Positions 50,070-59,706 of a DNA stretch of 64,000 nucleotides are shown piece after piece. The DNA comes from Aquamicrobium sp. LC103 (GTDB lineage Bacteria > Pseudomonadota > Alphaproteobacteria > Rhizobiales > Rhizobiaceae). The notes under the pieces are model-generated. The model did not search any database. It worked only from the letters and a program-made list of their open reading frames with translations, and was not told the origin of the DNA. The translations under genes were made by a program, and so were the position numbers. Position 1 is the stretch's first letter; the number at the start of each line of letters is the position of its first letter. The DNA is taken from the NCBI RefSeq assembly GCF_001014615.2, contig NZ_LBCQ02000013.1, positions 62,001 to 126,000 on the forward strand, written 5' to 3'.

Positions 50070-51170
50070 ATGAAAGACATAGTGGTACTTGGAGCGGGAA
50101 AAATCGGTTCGACGATCGCAAGGTTGCTTGCCGGGTCGCGGGATTACGCGGTGACGGTAGCGGATCGCAGCAAGCCGCATCTCGATGAGCTTGCCGGCGA
50201 GAGCGGCATTGCGACCGTGCTGACGGACATCTCCGACCAGTCGGCGCTGGAGGCGCTTTTCGCCGGCAAGTTTGCCGTGCTCAGCGCCGCGCCGTTCCAT
50301 CTGACGACGACCATCGCGCACGTCGCGGCCGCGGCCGGCGTCCACTACCTGGACCTGACCGAGGACGTTGCCTCGACGCGCGAGGTCAAGAATATCGCGG
50401 CGAGGGCAGGGACGGTCTTCATCCCGCAATGCGGGCTGGCGCCCGGCTTCATCTCTATTGTCGCCAATGATCTCGCCAAGCGATTCGACACGCTCGACAG
50501 CGTCCGCATGCGGGTCGGCGCGCTGCCACAATTCCCGTCGAACGCGCTCAACTACAATCTCACTTGGAGCACCGACGGCGTCATCAACGAATATATCGAG
50601 CCTTGCGAGGCGATCGTCGACGGACAGCTCGTCGAAACGCGTGCGCTCGAAGAGCGCGAGGAATTTTCGCTCGACGGCGTACGGTATGAAGCCTTCAACA
50701 CGTCAGGCGGATTGGGAACGCTTTGTGACAGTCTTCAGGGCAAGGTGCGCACGCTCAACTATCGGACGATCCGCTATCCGGGCCACGTCGCGATCATGAA
50801 GATACTGCTCAACGATCTCGGGCTAAGGGACCGACGCGACCTGCTGAAGGACATCCTGGAGAACGCCCTGCCTTCGACCAGCCAGGACGTGGTCGTCATC
50901 TTCGTCACGGTGAGCGGGCAGATCAACGGCCGCGCCGTGCAGCAGACCTATGCGAACAAAATCTACAGCCAGGTCATCGGCGGGCGCCTCTACAGCGCGA
51001 TCCAGGTGACGACCGCCGCTTCGATCTGCGCCGTTCTGGACATGGTGGCGCAGGGAGCGCTTCCCGCGAAAGGTCTGATCCGCCAGGAGGAGATCGGGCT
51101 CGATGCGTTCCTGTCAAACCGCTTCGGCGGGTATTACGCCGAGCAGCCGAGCTTGCGCGCGGTGAGCTGA
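50070..51170 (+). CDS. Saccharopine dehydrogenase-family (lysine dehydrogenase-like) oxidoreductase
   Basis: 366-residue protein with an N-terminal Rossmann fold (MKDIVVLGAGKIGSTIARLL, glycine loop at 8-13). The family stretch VLSAAPFHLTTTIAHVAAAA, HYLDLTEDV and IPQCGLAPGFISIVANDLA follow, and then the alpha/beta catalytic domain with YRTIRYPGHVAIMKILLND. It is close in layout to lysine 6-dehydrogenase and single-domain saccharopine dehydrogenases. GGGGAAT precedes the ATG at 50070. It pairs divergently with an Lrp regulator, so a role in breakdown of lysine or another basic amino acid is likely. Confidence 0.85.
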   Translation: MKDIVVLGAGKIGSTIARLLAGSRDYAVTVADRSKPHLDELAGESGIATVLTDISDQSALEALFAGKFAVLSAAPFHLTTTIAHVAAAAGVHYLDLTEDVASTREVKNIAARAGTVFIPQCGLAPGFISIVANDLAKRFDTLDSVRMRVGALPQFPSNALNYNLTWSTDGVINEYIEPCEAIVDGQLVETRALEEREEFSLDGVRYEAFNTSGGLGTLCDSLQGKVRTLNYRTIRYPGHVAIMKILLNDLGLRDRRDLLKDILENALPSTSQDVVVIFVTVSGQINGRAVQQTYANKIYSQVIGGRLYSAIQVTTAASICAVLDMVAQGALPAKGLIRQEEIGLDAFLSNRFGGYYAEQPSLRAVS

Positions 51171-51299
51171 CGACGCGCAGCAAGGCCCGCCGATTGGATT
51201 CGGATCAGGGCGCGGGCGGGTGGGTTCGTCCGCGCCTTGGTCGGCGTTGTTGATCTAGTCACAGCAAGCTTTCCGACGGGGCGGGAAGCGACAGTTTGC

Positions 51300-52799
51300 T
51301 CAGGGACGCATTCCGATCTCCCAACCGTTCACGCGATCACCCTTTGTCGGGGTGTAGTCGATGTTATCGGCTACACCCCAGATCAGATTGTGGTTCCACA
51401 GGAAGCACGCGGCGTCGTCGGCGACGATGGCGTCCATCGCGTCGGCCAGAAGCCCGCGACGAGTATCGAGGTCGAACTCGGTGCGCTCGCGCTTCAAAAG
51501 TTCGTCTACCTGAGTGTTGGAGTATTTGAGACGCGGCGAGCCGCCGGTCTCGAAATACTGCGCCAGCGCGGGGGAGGGATCGAGCATATTGCCGCGCCCC
51601 ATGTAGTAGAACTCGACATTGCCGGCCTGCACGCCGCTCCACAGCACCGGCCATTCCGGCGTGTGCAGGCTGATATTGAGGCCGACATCCTGAAGCATCG
51701 AGACCACGGCTTCGGAGATCTGGCGATCGGAAGTGTAGCGGCCCACCGGCGTCTGCAGCTGGAGCGGTGCGCCGTCATAGCCGGCTTCTTCTAGGAGGCT
51801 GCGGGCGAGGTCGGGGTCGAAGCCCTGCATCTCCTGCGGGTTCTCGCGGAAGCCGAACTGGCCCTCGACCACTGGTCCGTTGAGCTTGGTTGCGTTGCCA
51901 CCCAGCAGCGCGGCGATGATGGCATCGCGGTTGATCGCATGGCAGATAGCCTTGCGCAAGCGCGCATCGTCGAAGGGAGCCGCCGTGGGCTGCATGGCAA
52001 GGAACATCATCTCCGCCGAAACGACTGTCTTGGCCGAGGCGTTCGGCAGGCCGTCAACGCGCTCGCGCAATTGCGGCGGGATGCTCTGCGCTATCTGGAT
52101 CTCGCCGTTGGCGAGGGCGGTGACGCGCTGCTCGGGTTCGATCATGACGCGGAAGATCATACGGCGGGGATTGTCCGGGCCGACGAGCGGATGGTCATCG
52201 ACGCGCTCAAGCACCATGTGGCTATCGGCCTGCAGGTCGACCAACCTGTAGGGGCCTGCGCCGTAGGGATGCAGCCGGTCGGCGTCGCGCGCGCCATACC
52301 GCTCGTGGACGGCCTTCGACGTGATCTGGATCGTCGCCAGATAGTTCGGCAGCGTTGCGATCGGCTCCGTTGTCAGGATGCGCACGGTGCGGTCATCAAC
52401 GATCTCCACGCTTTCGATGTAGTGGACAGATGCTTGAGAAACACTGTCTGGATCGGACCTTGTCCGCTCGATCGAGTGGACGACGTCTTCGGCTGTGACT
52501 GCATCGCCGTTGTGGCGCGGCCAGTCGTCGCGCAGCCGCACGAGCCAGCTTTTCTCGCCGTCCGGCCGAACCTCTTCGGCAAGGAAGGGCACGAAACGCC
52601 CCTCATCGAAATCCCAGCGTGTCAGGCAGCCATAGACCTGGCACCAGGTCATGCCGACGAGCACAGCCGAATTGGCATAGGGATTGTAGCCGGTGATGCC
52701 CTCGGTGATGGCGATGGTGACGTCGCCGTCGTTGGCCTGGGCGCTCGCCGCAAGCATGCTCGACGCGACGAATGCTGCATAAAAACTGCGCTTTTTCAT
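51300..52799 (-). CDS. Peptide-type ABC substrate-binding protein (family 5), copy A
   Basis: 499-residue SBP_bac_5 protein with Sec signal MKKRSFYAAFVASSMLAASA, cleaved after QA. It is a close paralogue of the protein at 57285-58799 (shared GYNPYA, VYGC-T, AEDVVHSIERTRSDPDS and FYYMGRG-MLDPS stretches). Both share a cysteine pair, here Cys53 and Cys58 (WCQVYGC). It is the last gene of the importer operon, 34 bases after the ATPase gene, and ends towards the convergent saccharopine dehydrogenase-like gene. Having two receptors for one core suggests a wider or two-ligand specificity. Confidence 0.9.
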   Translation of the reverse strand: MKKRSFYAAFVASSMLAASAQANDGDVTIAITEGITGYNPYANSAVLVGMTWCQVYGCLTRWDFDEGRFVPFLAEEVRPDGEKSWLVRLRDDWPRHNGDAVTAEDVVHSIERTRSDPDSVSQASVHYIESVEIVDDRTVRILTTEPIATLPNYLATIQITSKAVHERYGARDADRLHPYGAGPYRLVDLQADSHMVLERVDDHPLVGPDNPRRMIFRVMIEPEQRVTALANGEIQIAQSIPPQLRERVDGLPNASAKTVVSAEMMFLAMQPTAAPFDDARLRKAICHAINRDAIIAALLGGNATKLNGPVVEGQFGFRENPQEMQGFDPDLARSLLEEAGYDGAPLQLQTPVGRYTSDRQISEAVVSMLQDVGLNISLHTPEWPVLWSGVQAGNVEFYYMGRGNMLDPSPALAQYFETGGSPRLKYSNTQVDELLKRERTEFDLDTRRGLLADAMDAIVADDAACFLWNHNLIWGVADNIDYTPTKGDRVNGWEIGMRP

Positions 52800-52833
52800 T
52801 GATAGTACCTCGTATTGAGTTTGTATGTAAGGA

Positions 52834-54606
52834 TCAGGCGTCCGCGCGGACGAAGTGCTGGTGGCTGACTTCCCGCATTGGGCTCGTTGGGTGATCCGCG
52901 CCCAGCGGGCGGATCGGGCTCATCATCGCGCGGGCCTCCATCTGCCTTGCCTTGCGCAAGGCCGGGTGTGCCACGGGGACAGCGTCGAGCAACTGCCTCG
53001 TATAAGCGTGGCGCGGGTCGCGCAGCACGGCATCGCGCGGGCCGATCTCGACGATCTCGCCCAGATGCATCACCGCAATGCGGTCACTGACCTTCTCGAC
53101 CACCGCCATGTCGTGCGAGATGAACAGGATACCAACGTCGAAATCGCGCTGGATTTCCTCGATCAGCGCGAGGATCTGCGCCTGGATCGAGACGTCGAGT
53201 GCTGAGACCGGCTCGTCCGCGATGATCACGCTGGGCCGCAACGCGAGCGCGCGGGCGATGCAGATGCGTTGGCGCTGGCCGCCGGAGAAATTGTGCGGAT
53301 AGCGCTTCGCCGCCGCGATCGGCAGGCCGACCCGCTCGATGAGCTCGGTGACCTGTGCGCGGCGCGAGGCGGCATCGCCGCGCTGGTGGATTTCCAGCGG
53401 CTCGGCGATGATCTGCTCGACCGTCATGCGTGGATTGAGCGACGCATAGGGGTCCTGAAAGATCATTTGGATATCGGCGCGCGCCGCCATCATCTGTGCC
53501 GCCGTCAGCGACGCGATGTCCCTCCCGTGCAGCCGGATCGCGCCGGAGGTCGGTTCGATGAGGTTCATGAGCGCCTTGGCGGTGGTCGACTTGCCGCAGC
53601 CGCTCTCGCCCACGATGGCGAGCGTCTCGCGACGGTGCACCTTGAACGAGACGTCCTCGACCGCATGGACATTGGCGGCGACGCGCTGGAGCAGACCCTT
53701 GCGCACCGGATAGCGCACCACGAGGCTGTCGACCTCCAGTACCGGGGCGTCGTCCGTCACCGGTTCGAAGGCGGGCGCCGCATCCGCACCCGCGCCGAGC
53801 TTGGGCGCGGCTGCGAGAAGCGCGCGGGTGTAGTCGTGCGTGGGTGCCTCGAAGATGGTACGGACATCGCCGGTCTCGACGCGATCGCCGCGCAGCATGA
53901 CGACGACTCGGTCGGCGATCTCGGCGACCACCCCCATGTCATGGGTGATGAAGAGGACGGACATGCCCGTCTCGCGCTGGATCGTCTTCAAAAGCGCGAG
54001 GATTTCGGCTTGCACCGTGACGTCGAGTGCCGTGGTCGGCTCGTCGGCGATCAGCAGGTCGGGCTTGAGCGCCAGCGCCATCGCGATCATGACACGCTGA
54101 CGCATTCCGCCGGACAGTTCGTGTGGATATTGCTTGAGCCGCTGCTCGGGCTCCGAGATGCGTACCTGCCGCAGCGCCTCCAGGCAGATGCGGTCGGCAT
54201 CTGCCTTTGACATCGTCGCATGGCGCAGCACCGCCTCACGCAGCTGGAAGCCGATGGTCAGGACCGGATTGAGCGAGGTCATCGGGTCCTGGAAGATCAT
54301 CGAGATGCGCGACCCGCGGATCGAGCGCATCTCGTTCTGGTTGAGGCGGAAGAGGTCGGTCCGCCCGCCGTGGTTGTCGTAGAGCCATGCCTCGCCGCTG
54401 GCGATGCGCGCGCCCGAGAACTCGACGAGGCGCATGATCGACTTCGCCGTGACCGACTTCCCCGAACCCGATTCACCCACCAGCGCGACCACTTCGCCGC
54501 GCGCGATGTCGAGGTCGAACGATTTCACCACGGGCTCGGGAATGAGCCCGAAGGTAACCTGCAGGTCGCGCAGGCTGATGAGGGGGCTCGGGGCGGTTTC
54601 GGTCAT
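52834..54606 (-). CDS. Peptide-type ABC transporter dual ATP-binding protein
   Basis: 590-residue fusion of DppD-like and DppF-like ATPases. The first Walker A is GESGSGKS at 44-51, with signature [16 protein letters not shown] and [12 protein letters not shown]. The second is GESGCGKST near residue 332, with [20 protein letters not shown] and [15 protein letters not shown] at 54606 overlaps the stop of the first Rid-type gene by four bases. It energises the importer whose permeases are at 55.3-57.2 kb. Confidence 0.93.
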   Translation of the reverse strand: MTETAPSPLISLRDLQVTFGLIPEPVVKSFDLDIARGEVVALVGESGSGKSVTAKSIMRLVEFSGARIASGEAWLYDNHGGRTDLFRLNQNEMRSIRGSRISMIFQDPMTSLNPVLTIGFQLREAVLRHATMSKADADRICLEALRQVRISEPEQRLKQYPHELSGGMRQRVMIAMALALKPDLLIADEPTTALDVTVQAEILALLKTIQRETGMSVLFITHDMGVVAEIADRVVVMLRGDRVETGDVRTIFEAPTHDYTRALLAAAPKLGAGADAAPAFEPVTDDAPVLEVDSLVVRYPVRKGLLQRVAANVHAVEDVSFKVHRRETLAIVGESGCGKSTTAKALMNLIEPTSGAIRLHGRDIASLTAAQMMAARADIQMIFQDPYASLNPRMTVEQIIAEPLEIHQRGDAASRRAQVTELIERVGLPIAAAKRYPHNFSGGQRQRICIARALALRPSVIIADEPVSALDVSIQAQILALIEEIQRDFDVGILFISHDMAVVEKVSDRIAVMHLGEIVEIGPRDAVLRDPRHAYTRQLLDAVPVAHPALRKARQMEARAMMSPIRPLGADHPTSPMREVSHQHFVRADA

Positions 54607-54962
54607 GGTGCGGCGTAGGCCCTGATCTCGACGAGGCAGTCGCGGCGCGCGGTGGTGCCAGTCACCACCGACAGCGCGGGCGGCTCGTGGCCTTCGATCC
54701 ACGTGTTCCAGGCATCGCGGAACTCGGCGAACTGCGAAATCTCGGCCAGCCACACCTGCACCATCAGGAGCTTCGCGCGCGAGGAGCCGACCGTCTTGAA
54801 ATGGCTTTCGATGACGTCGAGGATCCCGATCGTCTGTTCGGCGAGGGTGCCGGACTTGTCAGGTGCGGTGAGGCAGACGGAGACGAGTTCGGACGTTGCC
54901 GCACCGAGCGCGATGTTAGGACCTCCAGGCCGCGTGACGCGGCCGAGCTTGACGATGTCCAT
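54603..54962 (-). CDS. RidA-family protein lacking the catalytic arginine
   Basis: 119-residue YjgF/YER057c/UK114-fold protein (LGAATSELVSVCLTAPDKSG, VQVWLAEISQFAEFRDAWNT). The imine-hydrolysing members have Arg in the P-x-R-S/T motif. Here it is Leu97 (PPALSVV), so standard 2-iminoacid deaminase activity is not expected. The Rid4-7 type members also lack this Arg and their roles are open. It lies inside the ABC importer operon between the second Rid gene and the ATPase gene. Confidence 0.82.
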   Translation of the reverse strand: MDIVKLGRVTRPGGPNIALGAATSELVSVCLTAPDKSGTLAEQTIGILDVIESHFKTVGSSRAKLLMVQVWLAEISQFAEFRDAWNTWIEGHEPPALSVVTGTTARRDCLVEIRAYAAP

Positions 54963-54966
54963 GTGC

Positions 54967-55335
54967 TCATTCTCCCCCGTTGCGGCAGGCGGTGACGATG
55001 AGTTCGACGAGAAGATCCTCGCGGTAGAGATCGCCGGAGACGCAGGTGCGCGCCGGCGGGTTCTCGGCATCGGCCCATTCGTTCCAGACCGAATTCATTG
55101 CGCTGAAATAGCGCATGTCCTTGAGCCAGACATGGACGACGAAGATCGAGCCCTGGTCCTCGCCCATCTCGGCCAGCAACGCGTCGAGACGGGTGAGCGC
55201 CGAGCGCATCTGGTCCTTGATGTCGCCGTCCAGCGTCTCGGGATGGATGCCCGAGAAGAAGATCCAGTTGCCCTGTGCAACGATCTGCGACCTGCGTGCG
55301 CCGTCGAGCGTGTCGATGTGTCTGCGTTCGATCAT
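54967..55335 (-). CDS. RidA-family protein (YoaB-like), catalytic arginine present
   Basis: 122-residue Rid protein with WIFFSGIHPETLDGDIKDQM, HVWLKDMRYFSAMNSVWNEW and Arg96 in NPPARTCVSGDL, the residue needed to hydrolyse reactive enamines and imines. The YoaB-like subgroup fits. It starts 11 bases after the DppC-like permease gene. Together with the Arg-less partner four bases downstream, it implies that metabolism of the imported compound releases imine/enamine intermediates. Confidence 0.85.
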   Translation of the reverse strand: MIERRHIDTLDGARRSQIVAQGNWIFFSGIHPETLDGDIKDQMRSALTRLDALLAEMGEDQGSIFVVHVWLKDMRYFSAMNSVWNEWADAENPPARTCVSGDLYREDLLVELIVTACRNGGE

Positions 55336-55346
55336 GATATCGGCTC

Positions 55347-56210
55347 CTATATGTTCTTGAGTTTCGGATCGAAGTGGCTTCTGAGTGCGTCGCCGACAAG
55401 GTTGATCGCCAGGACGGTGATGAAGATCGCGAGGCCCGGAAACAGCGCCATCCACCAGGAGGTGCTGATGTAAGCGCGCGAATCCGCCAACATGCTGCCC
55501 CAGGTCGGAATGGTGGGCGGGACACCGAGCCCGAGAAAGCTCAGCGACGCCTCCGAGATGATGGCGGTGGCCATGGCGAAGGTACCTACCACCACCATCG
55601 AAGGCACGATGTTGGGCAGGATGTGACGCGTCAGGATGCGCGCGGGCGATGCGCCGAGCGAGCGCGCGGCGACGACGAATTCGCGGTCGCGTAGCGCCAT
55701 CGCCTCGGCGCGGGCAAGGCGGCAATAGGGAATCCAGCGCTGCGAGGCGAGCGCGATGATGATGATGCCGAGGCCCTGGCCGAGAAAGGCGACGATGGCG
55801 ATGGCCAGCAGCAGCGGCGGGAAGGCCCAGAACACCTCGAGCATCTTCTGGATGAGCGAATCCGTGCGTCCGCCGAAATAGCCCGAGATGACGCCGAGGA
55901 AGATGCCGACGGCGCCCGACACGAGCACGACCGCGACCCCGATGGCGAGCGAGATGCGCGAGCCGTAGATGATGCGGCTCAAGAGGTCGCGCCCGACATG
56001 GTCGGTGCCGAGCAGGTGCGGCCCGCCCCATTGCGGCGCGGTCATGGCGCGCATCAAATCCTGCCGCGCGGGGTCGTGCGGGGCGATCCAGGGTGCGAAG
56101 ATCGCCGCGGCGATCAGAAGCGCGATGACGGCGATGCCGAACACCACTTTCGGGGCCAGCAGATAGTTGAAACGGTGGCGGAAGCCGAGGGTTGCGGCGC
56201 TCATGGTCAT
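55347..56210 (-). CDS. Peptide-type ABC permease, DppC family
   Basis: 287-residue inner-membrane permease with six helices. The N-terminal domain typical of DppC has APWIAPHDPARQDLMRAM and HLLGTDHVGRDLLSRIIYGS, and the transport loop has EFVVAARSLGASPARILTRH. The start ATG at 56210 overlaps the stop of the DppB-like gene (ATGA). Confidence 0.92.
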   Translation of the reverse strand: MTMSAATLGFRHRFNYLLAPKVVFGIAVIALLIAAAIFAPWIAPHDPARQDLMRAMTAPQWGGPHLLGTDHVGRDLLSRIIYGSRISLAIGVAVVLVSGAVGIFLGVISGYFGGRTDSLIQKMLEVFWAFPPLLLAIAIVAFLGQGLGIIIIALASQRWIPYCRLARAEAMALRDREFVVAARSLGASPARILTRHILPNIVPSMVVVGTFAMATAIISEASLSFLGLGVPPTIPTWGSMLADSRAYISTSWWMALFPGLAIFITVLAINLVGDALRSHFDPKLKNI

Positions 56211-57211
56211 TTCATCCGGATGCGCGGATCGATGATCGTGTAGAGGATGTCGATCGCTACGTTCACCAGCACGAAAAGGGTCGTGTAGATCAGCACGAGG
56301 CCGACGATCAGCGGATAGTCGCGGAAGGTGATGCTCTGGATGAGCAGCATTCCGATGCCAGGCCACGAAAACACCGTCTCGACGATGATCGCGCCGGAGA
56401 TCAGTGCGCCGAACTCCAGGCCGATGATGGTGACCACGGCGACCAGCGCGTTGCGGAAGGCGTGGCGCCAAAGCACCAGCCGTTCGGAAAGCCCCTTGGC
56501 GCGCGCGGTCATGACGTAGTCCTCGCGCAGCGCCTCGGCGACCGTGGCGCGGGTGAGCTGCATGATGATGCCGGTCATCGAGGTGCCCAGCACGATGGCG
56601 GGCAGGGCGAGATGGCGAAGTGCTGTCCACAGCACGTCGAAACGTCCTTGTATCAAAGCGTCGATGGTGAGGAAGCCGGTGATCGACGGCAGGTCCATAC
56701 CCCACGGCTCGCGCCCGCCCGAAGGCAGGACATTGAACACGCCGGCGAAGACGAGGATGAGCAGGATGCCGAACCAGAAATTCGGCATCGACACCCCGAA
56801 GAAGCCGACCAACGAACCGGCATTGTCGAGCAGCGAGTTCGGCCGTGCGGCGGAAAGCACGCCCAACGGAATGCCGATGATGACGGCGAGCAGCGTCGCG
56901 TAGACGGCAAGTTCGATGCTGGCGGGAAGCCGCGCCAGCACGAGGTCCATCACCGGCTCACGGTAGCGGAAGGACGAGCCGAAATCGCCCAGCACGGCGT
57001 TCTTCAGGAAGCTGAGATACTGGACAGGGGCGGGGCGATCGAGGCCCCACGCCTCCACGATCTTCTGCCTGTCCTCCGGCGAGGCTTCGTCGCTGACCAG
57101 CATACTGACCGGATCGCCCGGCGCGAGCTGGGTCAGTGCGAAGACCATGAGCGAAACCATGAAGAGGACCGGAATCACCCCGATCAGACGTCGGACGAGA
57201 TAGCTGGCCAT
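56207..57211 (-). CDS. Peptide-type ABC permease, DppB family
   Basis: 334-residue permease with the DppB start MASYLVRRLIGVIPVLFMVS and LAPGDPVSMLV. The cytoplasmic EAA-like loop is DYVMTARAKGLSERLVLWRH, near residue 215. GGAAG precedes the ATG at 57211. The 73-base gap to the upstream binding-protein gene holds a 7-bp GC stem (57236-57242 with 57254-57260). Confidence 0.92.
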   Translation of the reverse strand: MASYLVRRLIGVIPVLFMVSLMVFALTQLAPGDPVSMLVSDEASPEDRQKIVEAWGLDRPAPVQYLSFLKNAVLGDFGSSFRYREPVMDLVLARLPASIELAVYATLLAVIIGIPLGVLSAARPNSLLDNAGSLVGFFGVSMPNFWFGILLILVFAGVFNVLPSGGREPWGMDLPSITGFLTIDALIQGRFDVLWTALRHLALPAIVLGTSMTGIIMQLTRATVAEALREDYVMTARAKGLSERLVLWRHAFRNALVAVVTIIGLEFGALISGAIIVETVFSWPGIGMLLIQSITFRDYPLIVGLVLIYTTLFVLVNVAIDILYTIIDPRIRMK

Positions 57212-57284
57212 GTCTGCTTCCTTCGGGAATGCCCGCCGCCCCAATCCGCTTGAGGGGCGGAGGCGAAACGGGCGGTTGCTGCCG

Positions 57285-58799
57285 TCAGTTCTTGCGGATG
57301 TGAATGTCCCAGCCGTCGACGCGGTCGGCCGGGCGGGGTGTGAAATCGATGCCGTCGGCAACGCCCCATGCCATCTGATGCAGCCATAGGAAATGCGCCG
57401 GCGCGTCCTCGGTGATCAGTCGCATGGCCTCGCGCATGGTGTCCAGGCGCTCGTCGACGTCGAAGGTGCGGCGCTCGGCCTGAAGCAAACGGTCGACTTC
57501 CGGGTTGGAGTAGTCGAGGCGCGGCGAGCTGTCGGTCTCGAAATACTGCCGCAGCGCCCTCGACGGATCGAGCATCTGTCCGCGGCCCATATAGTAGAAC
57601 GGCACGCCGCCGGCCTGCACGTCGGCCCATAGCGTCGCCCATTCCGGCGTGCGCAGGTTCACCTTGAAGCCGACATCCTCCAGCATCGGCACCATCGCCT
57701 CCGCGATTTGGCGATCGGCCGTGTAGCGGCCGACTGGCGTGTAGAAATCGATCTCGACGCCTGACAGGCCTGCCTCCTCCAGCAGCGCGCGACCACGCTC
57801 GGGATCGTAATTGTAAGGGGTCGTATAGCCGGGCTCGTAGCCGAACTGCCCTTCGCCGACCGGTCCGTCGAGCAGCGTCGCCCGGCCTCCCAGAAGTGCG
57901 GCGACGATCGCCTCGCGGTTGATGGCGTGGGCGGCCGCCTGCCGCGCCTCTTTCACGTCCCACGGATGGGTGCTCGGGTTCATCGCCAGGAACATCATCT
58001 CGACGGAATTGGCGAAAGCGGCGTGCGCGTTCGGCAGGCCGTCGACGCGCGCCACGAGCTGTGGCGGTACGCCCTGCGCGATCTGGATCTCGCCATTGGA
58101 CAGCGCCGTAACACGTTGCTCCGGCTCGGCCATGATGCGGTACATAATCTGGCGGGGATTGGTCGGCGACACCATCGGATGGTCGTCGACGCGCTCCAGG
58201 ATCATGTGATTGCCGACCGACACCTCGACCAGACGATAGGGGCCGGCGCCGTGGGGATGATTGCGGTCGGCGGCCTGCCCGTACTCGTCGTAGAGACGCT
58301 TCGAGGTGATCGGAAGGAGGCTGAGATTGTCGGGCAGCGTCGCGTCCGGCTCCTTGGTGGTGATGCGCACGGTGCGCTCGTCCACGGCCTCGGCGCTCTC
58401 GATGGAGACGACGACGAACTGGCGCATCGAATCGGGATCGCTGCGCGAGCGCTCGATCGAGTGGACGACGTCCTCGGCCACAACCGGGTCACCATTGTGA
58501 CGCACCCAGTCGGAGCGCAGCTTGACTTCCCAGACTCGCTCGCCGACCGCTTCCATGCTTTCGGCGAGAGAGGGCACCATGCGCCCCTCCTCGAAATCGA
58601 AACGCGTGATGCAGCCATAGACCTTGCACCACAGGCTGCCGATGAGGACGACCGCATCTGCATAGGGATTATAGCCTGCAATCGTTTCGGTGATGCCGAC
58701 GGCGATCCTTTCGCGCGTCATTTCTTCAGCCTGCGCCGGTGGGGCTGCTGCGAGAAGCGCGGCGACGGCAGCGCCCATCAGAATTCTGCTATTGCTCAT
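57285..58799 (-). CDS. Peptide-type ABC substrate-binding protein (family 5), copy B
   Basis: 504-residue SBP_bac_5 protein and first gene of the importer operon. The signal peptide is MSNSRILMGAAVAALLAAAP, cleaved after AQA. The cysteine pair shared with copy A is Cys58 and Cys63 (WCKVYGC). GGAGG sits before the ATG at 58799; the ATG at 58811 lies too far upstream of it. The divergent TetR gene and a palindrome lie just upstream, so this gene and the operon are likely TetR-controlled. Confidence 0.92.
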   Translation of the reverse strand: MSNSRILMGAAVAALLAAAPPAQAEEMTRERIAVGITETIAGYNPYADAVVLIGSLWCKVYGCITRFDFEEGRMVPSLAESMEAVGERVWEVKLRSDWVRHNGDPVVAEDVVHSIERSRSDPDSMRQFVVVSIESAEAVDERTVRITTKEPDATLPDNLSLLPITSKRLYDEYGQAADRNHPHGAGPYRLVEVSVGNHMILERVDDHPMVSPTNPRQIMYRIMAEPEQRVTALSNGEIQIAQGVPPQLVARVDGLPNAHAAFANSVEMMFLAMNPSTHPWDVKEARQAAAHAINREAIVAALLGGRATLLDGPVGEGQFGYEPGYTTPYNYDPERGRALLEEAGLSGVEIDFYTPVGRYTADRQIAEAMVPMLEDVGFKVNLRTPEWATLWADVQAGGVPFYYMGRGQMLDPSRALRQYFETDSSPRLDYSNPEVDRLLQAERRTFDVDERLDTMREAMRLITEDAPAHFLWLHQMAWGVADGIDFTPRPADRVDGWDIHIRKN

Positions 58800-58923
58800 T
58801 CCTGCCTCCATTGTGGACCGCGCCGACCGCTCCTTTGGAGTTCTGTGGCGCGGCTAAACCCAGTGTTCCCGTCAGCTTCGGTTGCGAGCCCGAAGCGGCG
58901 GGACCATTACACGGCTTTCCCGA

Positions 58924-58941
58924 TAAGTAAATACTTACTTA
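58924..58941. promoter_or_regulatory. Palindromic TetR-type operator
   Basis: TAAGTAA-ATAC-TTACTTA has perfect 7-bp arms around a 4-base centre. It lies between the importer operon and the TetR gene. A possible -10 TAGAAT for the TetR gene follows at 58957-58962, so the box would cover its -35 region. Confidence 0.7.
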
Positions 58942-59034
58942 CGTCATTTTATCTGCTAGAATGGCATTCGCTGTAAAGCTGCAGACCGGATAGACCAGGG
59001 GTGGGATTTGCGCGAGCGCAGAGGGAGGATCGTC

Positions 59035-59676
59035 ATGCCAGAAGCGACTTCGCAGGAGAAACAGATGTCGTCGAAGGATACCAAGGAGCGGATCCTGCAG
59101 GCTGCCCTGGCGGAATTCTGCGACCATGGATATGCGGGCGCCAACATCGCGCGCATCGTGGCTTCCGCAGCGTGCAATGTCCGGATGATCTATCACTATT
59201 ACGACAACAAGGACGGGCTTTATCGCGCCTGCCTCGAGCGCGTCTATGCGGAGCTGCGCGAAAGTGAGGATAAGCTGCATTTCTGGGATTCAGCGCCGTC
59301 GGAAGGCATTGCCCAGCTCACCCGCTTCACGTTCGACTATATGTGGAACAACCCGCAATTCCCCCGAATGATGCTCAACGAAAATCTCAACGAGGGACGC
59401 TTCGTTCGAGAGATCACGAGCGTCAATTCCAGATCGCGCCCGCTGCTCGAGCACATTGGCCTCTTGTTGGAGCGCGGAGTGGAAACCGGCGAATTCAAGC
59501 GCAGGCAAAAGCCGCTTGACGTCTATCTGACGATCCTGGCTCTTTCCTTCATCCATATTTCCAACCTTCATACCTTGATGGCGACATTCAGTTTCGATGC
59601 TCGTTCGCCCGAGTTCCTGCATCGACGCAGGGATCAGGCCGTGGACATCGTGCTGGCGCATCTGCGCGGCGCCTGA
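59035..59676 (+). CDS. TetR-family transcriptional regulator
   Basis: 213-residue TetR protein. The helix-turn-helix covers about residues 17-62 (KERILQAALAEFCDHGYAGA, NIARIVASAACNVRMIYHYY, DNKDGLYRACLERVY), and the C-terminal ligand domain resembles the TetR_C group with FTFDYMWNNPQFPRMMLNEN. GGGAGGAT precedes the ATG at 59035. It probably represses the divergent importer, and the gamma-glutamyltransferase-like gene 30 bases downstream would be in its own transcript. Confidence 0.9.
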   Translation: MPEATSQEKQMSSKDTKERILQAALAEFCDHGYAGANIARIVASAACNVRMIYHYYDNKDGLYRACLERVYAELRESEDKLHFWDSAPSEGIAQLTRFTFDYMWNNPQFPRMMLNENLNEGRFVREITSVNSRSRPLLEHIGLLLERGVETGEFKRRQKPLDVYLTILALSFIHISNLHTLMATFSFDARSPEFLHRRRDQAVDIVLAHLRGA

Positions 59677-59706
59677 CCTTCCAACAGACCCAACCAGAGT
59701 TTCCTG

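Noticed and set aside
51209-51236. GGCGCGG/CCGCGCC repeat between convergent genes as a terminator
   Set aside because: Short 7-bp stem, 14-base loop and no T-run on either strand.
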